From Bifidobacterium choloepi (GTDB lineage: Bacteria > Actinomycetota > Actinomycetes > Actinomycetales > Bifidobacteriaceae): a stretch of DNA of 64,000 bases. The position numbers and the translations under genes are program-made. Positions 26,367 through 36,628 of this stretch are shown piece by piece; the first letter of the stretch is position 1; each line of letters opens with the position of its first letter. Location of the stretch: assembly GCF_010667615.1 (NCBI RefSeq), contig NZ_VYSG01000001.1:1-64000 (forward strand), written 5' to 3'. The notes under the pieces were generated by a model, which was given only the letters and a program-made list of their open reading frames with translations, was not told the origin of the DNA and ran no database searches.

Positions 26367-28502
26367 ATGCTTCGCGAATATGGATTGAAAACGATGTACA
26401 AGACGACCGACGAGGACACTGTCTACTCGTTGCTTGCCCGGCGCGCCATCGCCGATCCCGACGACATCATCGCCCAGTTCCTCGACGACCGGCGCCAGTG
26501 GAACGACGTGACGGCCGGCGAGATGTTCGCCGAGGTCCGCTCGGTCGCCAAGGGCCTGATGGCGCTCGGCGCGAAGCAGGGCAGCATGGTCGTCGTCTAC
26601 TCGGCCACCTGCTATGAATGGGGCGTCGTCGACTTCGCCTGCGCCGCCATCGGCGCCGTGCTCGTGCCGGTCTACGAGACCGATTCCGAGAAGCAGGCCG
26701 CCGCCATCGTCGACGAGGTCGGACCGGTCATCGCGTTCGGCGGCGACGAGGATCACGTGCAGGTCCTCGAGCGCATCGCCGGCAACGACGACCGCCTCAG
26801 GTACGTCTTCAACTTCGAGGCCGACGCGATGGACGCGCTGATCGGCTTCGGCGAATCGGTCTCCGACGACGACCTCGACGAGGCGATCGGCCGCGTCAAG
26901 GCCGACGACCTGCTGACGATTGTCTACACGTCCGGCTCGACGGGACGTCCGAAGGGCGCGATGCTGTCGAACCGCAACTTCACGCACATCGTCCTCAACG
27001 GCTACGAAATCCTGCCGGACATGCTCTACAACCCGAACCGCCTGCTGCTGTTCCTGCCGCTGGCCCACTGCTTCGCCCGCTACATCCAGTACGTCGCGAT
27101 CGGCGGCCACGGCGTCATCGGCTACGTACCCGACGCCAGGCACCTGCTCGCCGACCTGCGCAGCTTCAAGCCCACCTACCTGCTCGGCGTGCCCCGCGTG
27201 TTCGAGAAGGTCTACAACGCCGCCTCGCAGAAGGCCGGCGCCGGCATGAAGGGCCGCGTCTTCGCGAACGCGTTCGACCACTTCGTGAACTGGTCGAAGA
27301 TGATGAACGCTCACGAGCGCCCGACCGCCTCGCAGAAGATGAAGCATTCGTTCTACATGGGCACCGTCGGCGCCTCCATCCGCTCCGCGCTCGGACCGAA
27401 CCTGCGGTTCCTGGCCTGTGGCGGCGCGCCGATCAACACCGACCTCGTCCACTTCTTCAACGGCATGGACGACATCACGTTCATCCAGGGCTATGGCATG
27501 ACCGAGACGGCCGCCCCAATGGTCGTCAACTGGCAGAAGGCCAACCGTCCGGGCTCCGTCGGGCGCCCCGGCCCCGGCATGGCCGTGAGCACGGCCGACG
27601 ACGGCGAACTGCTCGTCAAGGGCCCCAATGTCTTCCTCGGCTACTTCGAGAACCCCGAAATGACGGCCGACGTGCTCGAACCGAGCGGATGGCTGCACAC
27701 CGGCGACCTCGGCGAGATCGACGACGAGGGCTTCGTGACGATCACCGGCCGCAAGAAGGACCTCATCATCACGGCCGGCGGCAAGAACGTCACGCCGACG
27801 CCGCTCGAGAACATCATCAACACGTGCCCCATCCTCGCGCACACCGTCGTCGTCGGCGACAACAAGCCGTTCATCGGCGCGCTCGTCACGCTCGACGAGG
27901 ACATGACGCGCTCGTGGATGGACGCGCAGGGACTCGACATGTCGATGTCGCTCGACGACATCGCGAACTCGGCCGCCGCCCACGCGCTCGTCCAGCAGTA
28001 CGTCGACAAGGCCAACAGCAACGTGTCCCGTGCCGAGTCGGTCAGGAAGTTCATCATCCTGCCGCGCGACTTCTCCCAGGAGGAAGGCACGATGACGGCC
28101 TCGATGAAGGTCGTGCGCCCGAAGGTGCTGTCGAAGTATGCCGAGATCATCGAGGGCGAGCTGTACGCGCCGGTGCCGAGCAACAAGCCGCTGCCGGTAT
28201 CCGTCCAGATCCTCGACAAGGCCACCGAATCGGCCCGCCAGGCTTCCGAGACGATGAAGCACGTCCAGGAAAACGTCCGCGAGAAGGTCGGCGACTATTC
28301 CGAGAACCTGTCGGAGAACGTCACCCACGCCTACGACATCGTCAAGGGGCGGATCGTCCGCGGCAAGGACGGCGAGCCGTTCGACACCGCCGCCGACGTG
28401 TCCGCCTCGGCCGACGCCTCCGTCAGCGCGGACGATTCGTCCGCGGATGGCGCCGCCGGGCCGGAGGACGGTGCCGCCGGCGACGGCGTCTCCCGCCACT
28501 GA
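26367..28502 (+). CDS. Long-chain fatty-acid--CoA ligase with an extended C-terminal tail
   Basis: 711 residues. An ANL-superfamily enzyme that activates fatty acids via an acyl-AMP. Visible motifs: the P-loop [16 protein letters not shown], the A4/A5 segment [35 protein letters not shown] and the hinge/lysine region [19 protein letters not shown]. The enzyme proper ends near residue 600. About 110 further residues follow: an amphipathic helical stretch ([39 protein letters not shown]) and an Asp/Ser/Ala-rich disordered end. This tail is longer than usual for the family and could bind membranes. The start is set at ATG 26367 because TATAGT lies 7 bases upstream; GGGAGG is too close to act as a ribosome site. 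Confidence 0.9.
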   Translation: MLREYGLKTMYKTTDEDTVYSLLARRAIADPDDIIAQFLDDRRQWNDVTAGEMFAEVRSVAKGLMALGAKQGSMVVVYSATCYEWGVVDFACAAIGAVLVPVYETDSEKQAAAIVDEVGPVIAFGGDEDHVQVLERIAGNDDRLRYVFNFEADAMDALIGFGESVSDDDLDEAIGRVKADDLLTIVYTSGSTGRPKGAMLSNRNFTHIVLNGYEILPDMLYNPNRLLLFLPLAHCFARYIQYVAIGGHGVIGYVPDARHLLADLRSFKPTYLLGVPRVFEKVYNAASQKAGAGMKGRVFANAFDHFVNWSKMMNAHERPTASQKMKHSFYMGTVGASIRSALGPNLRFLACGGAPINTDLVHFFNGMDDITFIQGYGMTETAAPMVVNWQKANRPGSVGRPGPGMAVSTADDGELLVKGPNVFLGYFENPEMTADVLEPSGWLHTGDLGEIDDEGFVTITGRKKDLIITAGGKNVTPTPLENIINTCPILAHTVVVGDNKPFIGALVTLDEDMTRSWMDAQGLDMSMSLDDIANSAAAHALVQQYVDKANSNVSRAESVRKFIILPRDFSQEEGTMTASMKVVRPKVLSKYAEIIEGELYAPVPSNKPLPVSVQILDKATESARQASETMKHVQENVREKVGDYSENLSENVTHAYDIVKGRIVRGKDGEPFDTAADVSASADASVSADDSSADGAAGPEDGAAGDGVSRH

Positions 28503-28603
28503 GCGACGGCGACGGCGCCCGCGCGTCGGGATCGTCGTCGCCATGGCGGCCCCCGGACTACAATGATGACGTATTTGTCTGTCCGTCGAAGAGGAGTTGG
28601 CCC

Positions 28604-29089
28604 GTGGCTATCCGAGAAATCCGCATCGTTCCTGATCCAGTGCTGCGCACCCCGTGCGAACCGGTGAAGGAGATCACGCCGGCGACCCGCCGCCTGGTCC
28701 AGGACCTGCTGGACACCGTGGACGATCCGGGGCGCGCCGGCCTGTCTGCCAACCAGATCGGCGTCAATCTGCGTGTCTTCTCGTACAACATCGACGGCAA
28801 GCTCGGCTACGTCATCAACCCGGTGCTCGAGGAGACCAGCGGCGAACAGTATGGCGACGAGGGCTGCCTGTCCGTGCCGGGCCTGTGGTACAAGACGCGT
28901 CGCGCCGACTACGCCCGCGTGCGCGGCATCGACCTCGACGGCAACGAGATCGTCGTCGAGGGCACCGGCATCATGGGCCGCATGCTGCAGCACGAAACCG
29001 ACCACCTCGACGGCCACGTCTACCTCGACCGTCTCGAGAAGGAGGAACGTCGCGCCGCGCTGAAATACATGCGCGAACACCAGCGCTGA
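28604..29089 (+). CDS. def: Peptide deformylase
   Basis: 161 residues, starting at GTG 28604 with AGAGGAG upstream. It removes the formyl group from nascent proteins using a bound metal ion. The three family motifs are present: GLSANQIG (motif 1, Ser in place of the usual Ala), EGCLSVPG (motif 2 with the metal-binding Cys) and QHETDHLDG (motif 3, HExxH form with Thr). Length fits the type I/III-like actinobacterial enzymes. It sits just upstream of the rpsB-tsf block and is followed by a strong hairpin. Confidence 0.94.
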   Translation: MAIREIRIVPDPVLRTPCEPVKEITPATRRLVQDLLDTVDDPGRAGLSANQIGVNLRVFSYNIDGKLGYVINPVLEETSGEQYGDEGCLSVPGLWYKTRRADYARVRGIDLDGNEIVVEGTGIMGRMLQHETDHLDGHVYLDRLEKEERRAALKYMREHQR

Positions 29090-29103
29090 TCCGAATCGCC
29101 GTG

Positions 29104-29139
29104 ACGGGGCCCGCACCACGACCGTGGTGCGGGCCCCGT
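29104..29139 (+). terminator. Hairpin after def
   Basis: Perfect stem of about 16 bp, GGGGCCCGCACCAC paired with its complement, around a 2-4 base loop; no T run follows. The TATCAT just downstream (29142-29147) may be the rpsB -10 box. Confidence 0.6.
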
Positions 29140-29345
29140 GCTATCATTGCGGCTTGTGTGCCATCCGGCGATTTCCGCAGTCGCGTGCGGGAAGAACCAT
29201 CCAACTATTGTCAACCGGCACGCAACAAATTCGCGTCATGTTCGCGACGGCCCGTGTCGGTCGGAGCAACCGGACACCAGTCCGGACGCTCTGCACGCGG
29301 GACCGCATGACCAGGCAAGAACCGACAATGAAAGGTAGTCATACC

Positions 29346-30188
29346 ATGGCTCAGATCACGATGAGCGAAATGCTGAAGGCCGGCCTGCACTTTGGCCACC
29401 AGACCCGCCGCTGGAACCCGAAGATGAAGCAGTACATCCTCACCCAGCGCAACGGCATCCACATCATCAACCTGTTCAAGTCGCTCGACATGATCGACGT
29501 CGCCTACGACTTCATCAAGACCACCGTCGCCCACAACGGCACCGTCCTGTTCGTCGGCACGAAGAAGCAGGCCCAGGAAGCCGTCAGCACCCAGGCCACC
29601 CGCGTGAACATGCCGTACGTCTCCGAGCGCTGGCTCGGCGGCATGCTGACCAACTTCAACACCGTCTCCAAGCGCGTGAACCGTCTCAAGGAACTCGAGG
29701 AAATGGACTTCACCGACGTCCACGGTTCCGGCCTGACGAAGAAGGAGCTGCTGCTCCTCGAACGCGAGAAGGACAAGCTGGAGCGCCAGCTCGGCGGCAT
29801 CCGCAACATGGGCCGCACGCCGTCCGCCATGTTCGTCGTCGACATCAACAAGGAAGCCCTGGCCGTCTCCGAAGCCCACAAGCTCGGCATCCCGGTCGTC
29901 GCCATCGTCGACACCAACACCGATCCGGAATCCGTCGAGTACCCGATCCCGGCCAACGATGACGCCATCCGCGGCATCGAGCTGCTGACGAGCCTGATGG
30001 CCGACGCCGTCGCCGACGGCCTGCTGGAGCGCTCCGGCAAGACCAAGGCCGAGGGCGAGCAGCCGATGGCCGCCTGGGAGAAGGAACTGCTGACCGAAGG
30101 CGCCGAAGCCGAGGCCGCCGTCGCCCAGACCGAGGCCGCCGTCGCCGAGGCGGAGACCGCCGTGGCCGAAGCCGAGGCCCAGGCCTGA
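29346..30188 (+). CDS. rpsB: 30S ribosomal protein S2
   Basis: 280 residues. S2 is needed for assembly of the 30S subunit and S1 binding. The N-terminus [20 protein letters not shown], the segment [21 protein letters not shown] [16 protein letters not shown], and [20 protein letters not shown] are S2 hallmarks. The C-terminal 30 residues are an Ala/Glu/Val repeat ([15 protein letters not shown]), an extension common in actinobacterial S2. ATG 29346 has GAAAGG ten bases upstream. A leader of about 200 bases precedes it and may carry an autoregulatory structure, but I could not assign one. tsf follows about 217 bases later. Confidence 0.96.
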   Translation: MAQITMSEMLKAGLHFGHQTRRWNPKMKQYILTQRNGIHIINLFKSLDMIDVAYDFIKTTVAHNGTVLFVGTKKQAQEAVSTQATRVNMPYVSERWLGGMLTNFNTVSKRVNRLKELEEMDFTDVHGSGLTKKELLLLEREKDKLERQLGGIRNMGRTPSAMFVVDINKEALAVSEAHKLGIPVVAIVDTNTDPESVEYPIPANDDAIRGIELLTSLMADAVADGLLERSGKTKAEGEQPMAAWEKELLTEGAEAEAAVAQTEAAVAEAETAVAEAEAQA

Positions 30189-30405
30189 GTTCACCGTCCG
30201 CCATGTCCGTCCACGCCGTGGCGAGTGTCGTCCCGGGGATGATGCCCGCCACGTCCGGCGGACTGCCGGACAGGCCGATGTGAATATTCGGTATCGATTC
30301 GCCGCCGCCCGCACGGCCCGGAATACCGGGACCGCCAGTCAAGTTGGGGAGGGCAGCGTGCGAAGACGAGCCGCACCGACCACAGGAATTTACGAGGAGA
30401 AATCA

Positions 30406-31260
30406 ATGGCAGCAATCACCGCAGCTTTGATCAAGCAGGTCCGCGAGGAGACCGGCGCCGGCATGATGGACGTCAAGAAGGCGCTCACCGAGGCCGACGG
30501 CGACGTCGCCCGCGCCAAGGAAATCATCCGTGCCAAGGGCATTCAGGCCGCCGGCAAGCGCGAAGGCCGCAAGGCCCAGGAAGGCACCATCGCCTCCACC
30601 GTCGTCGTCGCCGACGGCACCGCCACCGGCTACGCCGTCGAGCTCAACTCCGAGACCGACTTCGTCGCCAAGACCCCGAAGTTCGTCGAGTTCGCCGACA
30701 CCGTCCTGGCCGACGCCGTCAAGGCCGACGCCGCCACCGTCGACGAGGTCCTCGCGGCCCCGGCCGCCAACGGCGAAACCGTCAAGGTCGAGATCGAGGA
30801 AGCCGCCGCGCTGTTCGGCGAGCACGTCAAGATCGGTCAGGTCGCGAAGATTTCCGGTCCGCACGTCGAGATCTACGCCCACAAGAAGTCCGTCGAGATG
30901 CCGCCGAGCATCGTCGCGATGATCGCCACCGACGAAGCCGGTGCCGCCGTCGCCCACGAGGCCGCGCTGCAGATCTCCGCGATGGGCGCCAAGTGGCTGA
31001 CCCGCGAGGATGTCCCGGCCGACGTCGTCGAGTCCGAGCGCCGCGTGGCCACCGAGAAGTCGCTGGCCGAAGGCAAGCCGGAGAAGATCGTCCCGAAGAT
31101 CGTCGAGGGCCGTCTCAACGCATTCTTCAAGGAGAACGTGCTGCTCGAGCAGGCCTACGTCAAGGATCCGTCCAAGACGATCGGCGACCTGTTCAAGGAA
31201 GTCGGCGGCAAGGCCCTCGCCTTCGCCCGCCTCGAAGTCGGCAAGGGCGACGAGAACTGA
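30406..31260 (+). CDS. tsf: Translation elongation factor Ts
   Basis: 284 residues. EF-Ts exchanges GDP for GTP on EF-Tu. The N-terminal signature [22 protein letters not shown] and the core motif [17 protein letters not shown] are intact. The length is as expected for the bacterial factor. ATG 30406 has GAGGAGA seven bases upstream. It follows rpsB with a 217-base spacer, and an intrinsic terminator stands about 75 bases after the stop, so pyrH has its own transcription start. Confidence 0.96.
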   Translation: MAAITAALIKQVREETGAGMMDVKKALTEADGDVARAKEIIRAKGIQAAGKREGRKAQEGTIASTVVVADGTATGYAVELNSETDFVAKTPKFVEFADTVLADAVKADAATVDEVLAAPAANGETVKVEIEEAAALFGEHVKIGQVAKISGPHVEIYAHKKSVEMPPSIVAMIATDEAGAAVAHEAALQISAMGAKWLTREDVPADVVESERRVATEKSLAEGKPEKIVPKIVEGRLNAFFKENVLLEQAYVKDPSKTIGDLFKEVGGKALAFARLEVGKGDEN

Positions 31261-31334
31261 GTCCTGGTCTCCATTGTCGGCCCTGACGGCCGGCAATGAC
31301 CGGCCACTGGCCGAAAACACAAGATTGCAACACC

Positions 31335-31377
31335 GGCGACGGCCGATTTCCCGCGGGAAATCGGCCGTCGCCTTTTT
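31335..31377 (+). terminator. Terminator of rpsB-tsf
   Basis: Perfect stem of about 18 bp starting GGCGACGGCCGATTTCCC, followed by TTTTT. A strong intrinsic terminator. Confidence 0.9.
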
Positions 31378-31489
31378 GCATTTGCGCCGCCATTGCGCCG
31401 CAAACTCGCCATTGCGCCTGTCGGGAAGCCCGGTTAGGGTAGGGGACGGTACATTCGAATGCTTCCGAGGTTGGAAAGGCGTCAATCAT

Positions 31490-32236
31490 ATGGGCAACGA
31501 GAACACAGCGGCCAAGCCGCGACGGGTGCTGCTGAAGCTGTCGGGCGAGGCGTTCGGCGGCGGCAAGCTCGGCGTGGATCCCTCCGTCGTGCGTCGCATC
31601 GCCGGCGAGATCGTCGCGGCCGTCGACCGCGGCGTCGAGGTCGCGATCGTCACCGGCGGCGGCAACTTCTTCCGTGGCGCCGAACTGCAGCAGGCCGGCA
31701 TCGACCGCTCGCGCGGCGACTACATGGGCATGCTCGGCACCGTCATGAACTGCCTGGCGCTGCAGGACTTCCTCGAGCAGGCCGGCCAGGCCACGCGCGT
31801 GCAGACCGCCATCACGATGGGCCAGGTCGCCGAGCCGTACATTCCGCTCAAGGCCATCCGCCACCTCGAAAAGGGACGCGTCGTCATCTTCGGCGCCGGC
31901 GCCGGCATGCCGTACTTCTCCACCGACACCGTCTCGATCCAGCGTTCGCTGGAAATCCACTGCGACGAGGTGCTCATGGGCAAGAACGGCGTCGACGGCG
32001 TCTACACGTCCGACCCGCGCAAGGATCCGGACGCCAAGCGCTTCGCGACGCTGACCTACGACCGCGCCCTCGTCGACAACCTCGCCGTCATGGACGCCTC
32101 CGCGATGGCGATGGCCCGCGACAACGACCAGCGCATCCGCGTGTTCGGCCTCGAGGGCGAAGGCAACGTCACGAAGGCGCTGCTCGGCGAGGAAATCGGT
32201 ACACTGGTGTCCAACGAGGAATCGTCGCTGGCCTGA
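31490..32236 (+). CDS. pyrH: UMP kinase
   Basis: 248 residues. It phosphorylates UMP to UDP in pyrimidine synthesis; the bacterial enzyme is a hexamer. Family features: [14 protein letters not shown] at the N-terminus, [30 protein letters not shown], and the C-terminal [19 protein letters not shown] followed by [22 protein letters not shown] 31490 is chosen because GGAAAGG lies 12 bases upstream and the protein begins exactly where homologues do; the frame upstream is not protein-like. frr follows after 83 bases. Confidence 0.96.
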   Translation: MGNENTAAKPRRVLLKLSGEAFGGGKLGVDPSVVRRIAGEIVAAVDRGVEVAIVTGGGNFFRGAELQQAGIDRSRGDYMGMLGTVMNCLALQDFLEQAGQATRVQTAITMGQVAEPYIPLKAIRHLEKGRVVIFGAGAGMPYFSTDTVSIQRSLEIHCDEVLMGKNGVDGVYTSDPRKDPDAKRFATLTYDRALVDNLAVMDASAMAMARDNDQRIRVFGLEGEGNVTKALLGEEIGTLVSNEESSLA

Positions 32237-32319
32237 GCGCCGGACGACCTGCCGTCGCCGCCCCGGCGACGGTCCACGAACTTGACCGGGAAGGGCCGGT
32301 CTGCAAAAAGGAGTTACCA

Positions 32320-32874
32320 ATGGCAAACCTGATCGATACCGCGAAGGCCCAGATGGCCAAGTCGGTGGAATCCACGAAGGAAAACTTCTCCGGCATCCGC
32401 ACCGGCCGCGCGAACCCGGCGCTGCTCAACGGCATCGTCGTCGAGTACTACGGCGCCCCGACGCCGCTCAAGGCCGTCGCGACGATCGGCGTGCCGGAGC
32501 CGCGCACGCTGTCCGTCACGCCGTTCGACCCGTCGCAGGCCAACGCCGTCGAGAAGGCGCTGCGCGACTCGGATCTTGGCGCCTCGCCGCGCCGCGACGG
32601 CAACGTCATCCACCTGACGATGCCGGAGCTCACCGAGGAACGCCGCAAGGAGTACGTCAAGCTCGCCAAGTCGAAGGCCGAAGACGGCAAGGTCGCCGTC
32701 CGCAACATCCGCCGCAAGACGAAGGAGACGATCGACAAGGCCGTCAAGGACGGCGACATGGGCGAGGACGAGGGCGACCGCCTGCTCAAGGACCTCGACA
32801 AGGTGACGAAGGCGACGACCGACGAGCTCGATCGCCTGCTGGAAGCCAAGCAGAAGGAAATCATGGAAGTCTGA
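32320..32874 (+). CDS. frr: Ribosome recycling factor
   Basis: 184 residues. RRF splits the post-termination ribosome together with EF-G. It starts MANLIDTAKAQMAKSVESTK, continues with the conserved FSGIRTGRANPALLNGIVVEYYG and TLSVTPFDPSQ, and ends LDELLEAKQKEIMEV-like, as in the family. AAAAGGAG lies six bases before the ATG. pyrH-frr is a standard pair; a GC-rich hairpin separates frr from cdsA. Confidence 0.96.
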   Translation: MANLIDTAKAQMAKSVESTKENFSGIRTGRANPALLNGIVVEYYGAPTPLKAVATIGVPEPRTLSVTPFDPSQANAVEKALRDSDLGASPRRDGNVIHLTMPELTEERRKEYVKLAKSKAEDGKVAVRNIRRKTKETIDKAVKDGDMGEDEGDRLLKDLDKVTKATTDELDRLLEAKQKEIMEV

Positions 32875-32900
32875 CGACTTCCGGACGGCAACCGGTCCGT

Positions 32901-32932
32901 GCGCCCCGCTTCCCCACGGGAAGGCGGGGCGC
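32901..32932 (+). terminator. GC-rich hairpin between frr and cdsA
   Basis: A 14-bp stem with one bulged G, loop CAC. There is no T tract directly after it, but CCTTTTTT occurs about 20 bases later. It may attenuate read-through from frr into cdsA. Confidence 0.5.
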
Positions 32933-33010
32933 GCTGACTGTCGCCGTCCCCTTTTTTCGCCCGGCGGCGAACGGCAACAACACACGATAGCAAGGGAGCA
33001 CGGGACTTCA

Positions 33011-33982
33011 ATGGGCAGCTCACGCAGTACGCGCGACAGGGAACGCGACAAGGAAAAACTCGACAGGATCAACCAGAAAACCGGTCGCAACATGCCACAG
33101 GCCATCGCCACGGCGGCGCTGCTCGTCGTCGTCATCCTCGCGTGCCTGTTCGTCAGCGCCGACCTGTTCGCGCTGCTCGTCGTCGTCTTCATGGTCCTCG
33201 CGCTGTGGGAGCTGCGCGTCGACCTCGCCGTCATCGGCCTGAAGATCCCGATCGTCACGCTGTGGATCTGCTGCACGCTGACGCTCGCCGCGTCGTTCTA
33301 CAGCGCTGACCATCTCGTCGCGCTCGGCGTGTGCACGCTGGCGTCGGCGGTCGTCGTCATGTTCGTCTCGTCGCTGCAGGTCTCGCTGGGCGGCGGCGCC
33401 GAACGCGCGGCGTCCCGCAAGATGCTGCAGGACGGCCGGATGGCCTCGGAGCTGGCCGTGCCCGAGCATCCCAACCTCACGCAGGTCGCCGTCGCGCTGT
33501 TCACGCTGCTGTACATCGCCGTCCTCGGCTCGACGATCCTGATTTCGCTGACGTTCAACGACCACTATGTCTCGCACGCCATCGTCGTCGTCTTCATGCC
33601 GGCGCTGTCGGACACCGGCGGCCTCGTGTTCGGCGCCTGGTTCGGCAAGCACAAGCTCTCGCCGCGCATCTCGCCGAAGAAGTCGGTCGAGGGCCTGCTC
33701 GGCTCCATCCTGTTCGCGATGGCCGGCGCGTTCATCGTCTTCGCCTGCACGTACGACGGCGCCATGTGGGCCACGCGCTGGTGGGTGCCGATCGTCGAGG
33801 GCGTCCTGATCGGCGTCGTCGGCACGTTCGGCGACCTGTGCGCCTCGATGCTCAAGCGCGACATCGGCATCAAGGACATGGGCCACATGCTCAAGGGCCA
33901 CGGCGGTGTCCTCGACCGCGTCGACTCCATCCTGATGTGCGCGCCGTTCGTCTGCGGCCTGCTGTACGTGTGCGGAATGTAA
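33011..33982 (+). CDS. cdsA: Phosphatidate cytidylyltransferase (CDP-diglyceride synthase)
   Basis: 323 residues with about eight hydrophobic helices. CdsA makes CDP-diacylglycerol, the precursor of phosphatidylglycerol and cardiolipin, so it feeds PgsA farther along. The C-terminal signature MLKRDIGIKDMGHMLKGHGG followed by VLDRVDSI is the CDP-DAG synthase motif, and SDTGGLVFGAWFGKHKLSPR with SPKKSVEG precedes it. The basic cytoplasmic N-terminus (GSSRSTRDRERDKEK) is an extension. GGGAGC lies 14 bases before ATG 33011. A clean terminator stands 45 bases after the stop. Confidence 0.95.
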   Translation: MGSSRSTRDRERDKEKLDRINQKTGRNMPQAIATAALLVVVILACLFVSADLFALLVVVFMVLALWELRVDLAVIGLKIPIVTLWICCTLTLAASFYSADHLVALGVCTLASAVVVMFVSSLQVSLGGGAERAASRKMLQDGRMASELAVPEHPNLTQVAVALFTLLYIAVLGSTILISLTFNDHYVSHAIVVVFMPALSDTGGLVFGAWFGKHKLSPRISPKKSVEGLLGSILFAMAGAFIVFACTYDGAMWATRWWVPIVEGVLIGVVGTFGDLCASMLKRDIGIKDMGHMLKGHGGVLDRVDSILMCAPFVCGLLYVCGM

Positions 33983-34026
33983 GCCGTCGCCGGTACACTG
34001 GGCTACTGCATTTCATTGATTATCAT

Positions 34027-34066
34027 GGAACGATTCCTCCGTGTGGAGGAATCGTTCCTTCGTTTT
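34027..34066 (+). terminator. Terminator of cdsA
   Basis: Perfect 14-bp stem GGAACGATTCCTCC with its complement, GTGT loop, then TTCGTTTT. It ends about 20 bases before the rlmN start, so rlmN must be read through or begin from a promoter inside this region. Confidence 0.75.
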
Positions 34067-34083
34067 CTTCTCGGGAGTTTCAG

Positions 34084-35241
34084 ATGGCAGTCGAACCGGA
34101 AACCGGCATCACCGAAGGCGGTACGAAGGGCAGGTTCCGCGACGTGCTCGCCAGGGACCATGCGAGGCGCGGCAAGCCGCCGGTCCACTTCGCCGACATG
34201 ACGGCCGACGAGCGCATCGCGAAGGCCTCCGAACTCGGCCTGCCGAAGTTCCGCGTCAACCAGCTCGCCAGACACTACTACGGCCACTTCGACACCGACG
34301 CCGCCGAATTCACCGACTTCCCGGCCGCGAAGCGCGAACAGGCCGCCGGGGCGTTCTTCCCCGAACTCATCCACGAGGTCACCCGCCAGGTCGCCGACGA
34401 CGGCCAGACCGTCAAGACGCTGTGGGAACTGTTCGACGGCTCGAAGATCGAGTCCGTGCTCATGCGCTACCCGACGCGCACGACGCTGTGCATCTCGAGC
34501 CAGGTCGGCTGCGGCATGGGATGCCCGTTCTGCGCCACCGGCCAGCTGGGACTGACGCGCAACATGTCGACCGGCGAGATCCTCGAGCAAGTCCGCGTCG
34601 CGGCCCGCATGATGGAGCGCGGCGAGGTGGCCGGCGGCCCCGGACGCCTGAGCAACGTCGTCTTCATGGGCATGGGCGAGCCGATGGGCAACTACAAGTC
34701 GATTGTCTCCGCCGTCCGCCAGATCTCGGCCGAATCGCCGAACGGCTTCGGCATCTCGGCGCGCAACATCACCGTCTCCACCGTCGGCGTCGTTCCGGGC
34801 ATCAGGAAGCTCGCCGCCGAGGGCATCCCGGTGCGCCTCGCCGTCTCGCTGCACGCGCCGAGCGACGAGCTGCGTGACGAACTCGTGCCGATGAACCGCC
34901 GCTTCAACGTCACGCAGGTCCTCGACGCCGCCCACGACTACTACCGGGCGACGAAGCGCCGCGTCAGCATCGAGTACGCGCTGATGCGCGGCATCAATGA
35001 CCAGCCCGAACACGCCCGGCTACTGGCAAAGCGGCTCAACCACTACGGCGACAACTGGGTGCACGTCAATCCGATCCCGCTCAATCCGATCGAGGGCTCG
35101 AAGTGGACGGCCTCGAAGCCCGAGGACGAGGCGGCCTTCCTCGACATCCTGCATCGCGCCGGCATCACCGCCACGCTCAGGGACACCCGTGGCCAGGACA
35201 TCGACGGCGCCTGTGGCCAGCTCGCCGCCAAGCAGCGCTAG
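34084..35241 (+). CDS. rlmN: 23S rRNA (adenine-2503-C2)-methyltransferase RlmN
   Basis: 385 residues, a radical-SAM enzyme that methylates A2503 of 23S rRNA and A37 of some tRNAs. The CxxxCxxC cluster motif is CGMGCPFC in SSQVGCGMGCPFCATGQLGL. Other landmarks: VVFMGMGEPMGNY, ISARNITVSTVGVVPGI, and HVNPIPLNPIEGSKW near the end. ATG 34084 has GGGAG six bases upstream. hisF follows after 107 bases with its own AGGAGGAGAG site. The last residues after DTRGQDIDGACGQL keep the second mechanistic Cys. Confidence 0.95.
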   Translation: MAVEPETGITEGGTKGRFRDVLARDHARRGKPPVHFADMTADERIAKASELGLPKFRVNQLARHYYGHFDTDAAEFTDFPAAKREQAAGAFFPELIHEVTRQVADDGQTVKTLWELFDGSKIESVLMRYPTRTTLCISSQVGCGMGCPFCATGQLGLTRNMSTGEILEQVRVAARMMERGEVAGGPGRLSNVVFMGMGEPMGNYKSIVSAVRQISAESPNGFGISARNITVSTVGVVPGIRKLAAEGIPVRLAVSLHAPSDELRDELVPMNRRFNVTQVLDAAHDYYRATKRRVSIEYALMRGINDQPEHARLLAKRLNHYGDNWVHVNPIPLNPIEGSKWTASKPEDEAAFLDILHRAGITATLRDTRGQDIDGACGQLAAKQR

Positions 35242-35348
35242 GGGAGGGGCGCCCCCGTCCGCATGAAACGCACGCCCCTTCGCAGCACGGCATCCGGTAG
35301 CATGAATCGTTGAATACCGCATAGCCGAGCACGAGGAGGAGAGAGCTG

Positions 35349-36119
35349 ATGTCGTTGGCCGTCCGTGTCATTCCCTGTCTGGACGTCGATGCCGGACGGG
35401 TGGTCAAGGGAGTCCATTTCGAGAACCTGCGCGACGCCGGCGATCCGGTCGAGCTCGCCGCCGAATACTACCGGCAGGGCGCCGACGAACTGACGTTCCT
35501 CGACGTGACGGCGTCGAGCTCGCACCGGCAGACGATGGTCGACGTCGTCTCCCGCACCGCCGAGCAGATCTTCATTCCGCTGACGGTCGGCGGCGGCGTG
35601 CGCACACCCGAGGACGTCGATTCGCTGCTGCGCTGCGGCGCCGACAAGGTCGGCGTCAACACGGCCGCCATCAACGATCCGGCGCTGATCTCGCGCATTG
35701 CCGACCGCTTCGGCAGCCAGGTGCTCGTGCTGTCCGTCGACGCCCGGCGCGAGCGGGGTGAACGACACACCGAATCCGGCTTCGAGGTGACGACGATGGG
35801 CGGACGCAAGTCGACCGGCATCGACGCGCTGTGGTGGGTGAAGCGGGCCGAGGAACTCGGCGCCGGCGAAATCCTGCTCAACTCGATGGACGCCGACGGC
35901 ACGCAGGACGGCTTCGACCTCGAGATGATCCGGGCCGTGCGCTCCGAAGTCTCCATTCCGATCATCGCGTCCGGCGGCGCCGGCAAGGCCGACGATTTCC
36001 CGCCGGCCATTGCCGCCGGCGCCGACGCCGTCCTCGCCGCGTCGATCTTCCACTACGGCAAGGTCACGATCGGCGAAGTCAAGGACGCCATCCGCGCCGC
36101 CGGCTACGACGTGCGCTAG
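35349..36119 (+). CDS. hisF: Imidazole glycerol phosphate synthase subunit HisF
   Basis: 256 residues, a complete TIM barrel. HisF uses ammonia from HisH to turn PRFAR into imidazole glycerol phosphate and AICAR. The barrel motifs are [16 protein letters not shown], with the catalytic Asp, and VLSVDAR with the second Asp; [13 protein letters not shown] and [13 protein letters not shown] bind phosphates. GAGGAGGAGAG lies directly upstream of ATG 35349. It leads a hisF-hisI-trpE series. hisH and hisA are not in this window. Confidence 0.95.
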   Translation: MSLAVRVIPCLDVDAGRVVKGVHFENLRDAGDPVELAAEYYRQGADELTFLDVTASSSHRQTMVDVVSRTAEQIFIPLTVGGGVRTPEDVDSLLRCGADKVGVNTAAINDPALISRIADRFGSQVLVLSVDARRERGERHTESGFEVTTMGGRKSTGIDALWWVKRAEELGAGEILLNSMDADGTQDGFDLEMIRAVRSEVSIPIIASGGAGKADDFPPAIAAGADAVLAASIFHYGKVTIGEVKDAIRAAGYDVR

Positions 36120-36182
36120 CAGGACGGGCATCGACGCCCGGCAATCATCACGGAATCCAACACCGGCAGGAATACGCAACCA

Positions 36183-36605
36183 ATGAACGAGACAATCACC
36201 GACTACGACAACACCACCGAACTCGACCCCCGCATCGCTGCGAGGCTCAAGCGCGACGACAAGGGCCTCGTCGCCGCCGTCATCCAGCAGTACGACACGC
36301 ACGAAGTGCTCATGGTCGGCTACATGGACGACGAGGCCGTGCGCCGCACGCTGACGACGGGCCGCGTGACGTTCTGGTCGCGGTCCCGCCAGGAGTACTG
36401 GCGCAAGGGCGACACGTCCGGTCACGCCCAGTTCGTCAAGTCGTTCGCGCTCGACTGCGACGGCGACGCCATCCTCGTCGAGGTCGACCAGGTCGGCGCG
36501 GCCTGCCACACCGGCAAGCACTCATGCTTCGACGAGGGCGGCCAGCTGCCCGTCATTGTCGGCAACCGGCCCGCGTGCGTCACCGACCGCATGGACCTCG
36601 ACTGA
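36183..36605 (+). CDS. hisI: Phosphoribosyl-AMP cyclohydrolase
   Basis: 140 residues. It opens the adenine ring of PR-AMP in histidine synthesis and carries Zn2+. The zinc and catalytic segments [20 protein letters not shown] and GKHSCF, and the motif [18 protein letters not shown], are intact. The separate HisE pyrophosphatase activity is encoded at 52354-52617, so this is the single-function form. It follows hisF by 63 bases and precedes trpE by 23 bases, with GGAAGGAG between them. Confidence 0.95.
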   Translation: MNETITDYDNTTELDPRIAARLKRDDKGLVAAVIQQYDTHEVLMVGYMDDEAVRRTLTTGRVTFWSRSRQEYWRKGDTSGHAQFVKSFALDCDGDAILVEVDQVGAACHTGKHSCFDEGGQLPVIVGNRPACVTDRMDLD

Positions 36606-36628
36606 ATCCCCGGAAGGAGCGGACACCC

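Noticed and set aside
26618..28603. Long upstream extension of the def reading frame
   Set aside because: The deformylase begins at GTG 28604 after AGAGGAG; the upstream frame is a shadow of the acyl-CoA ligase.
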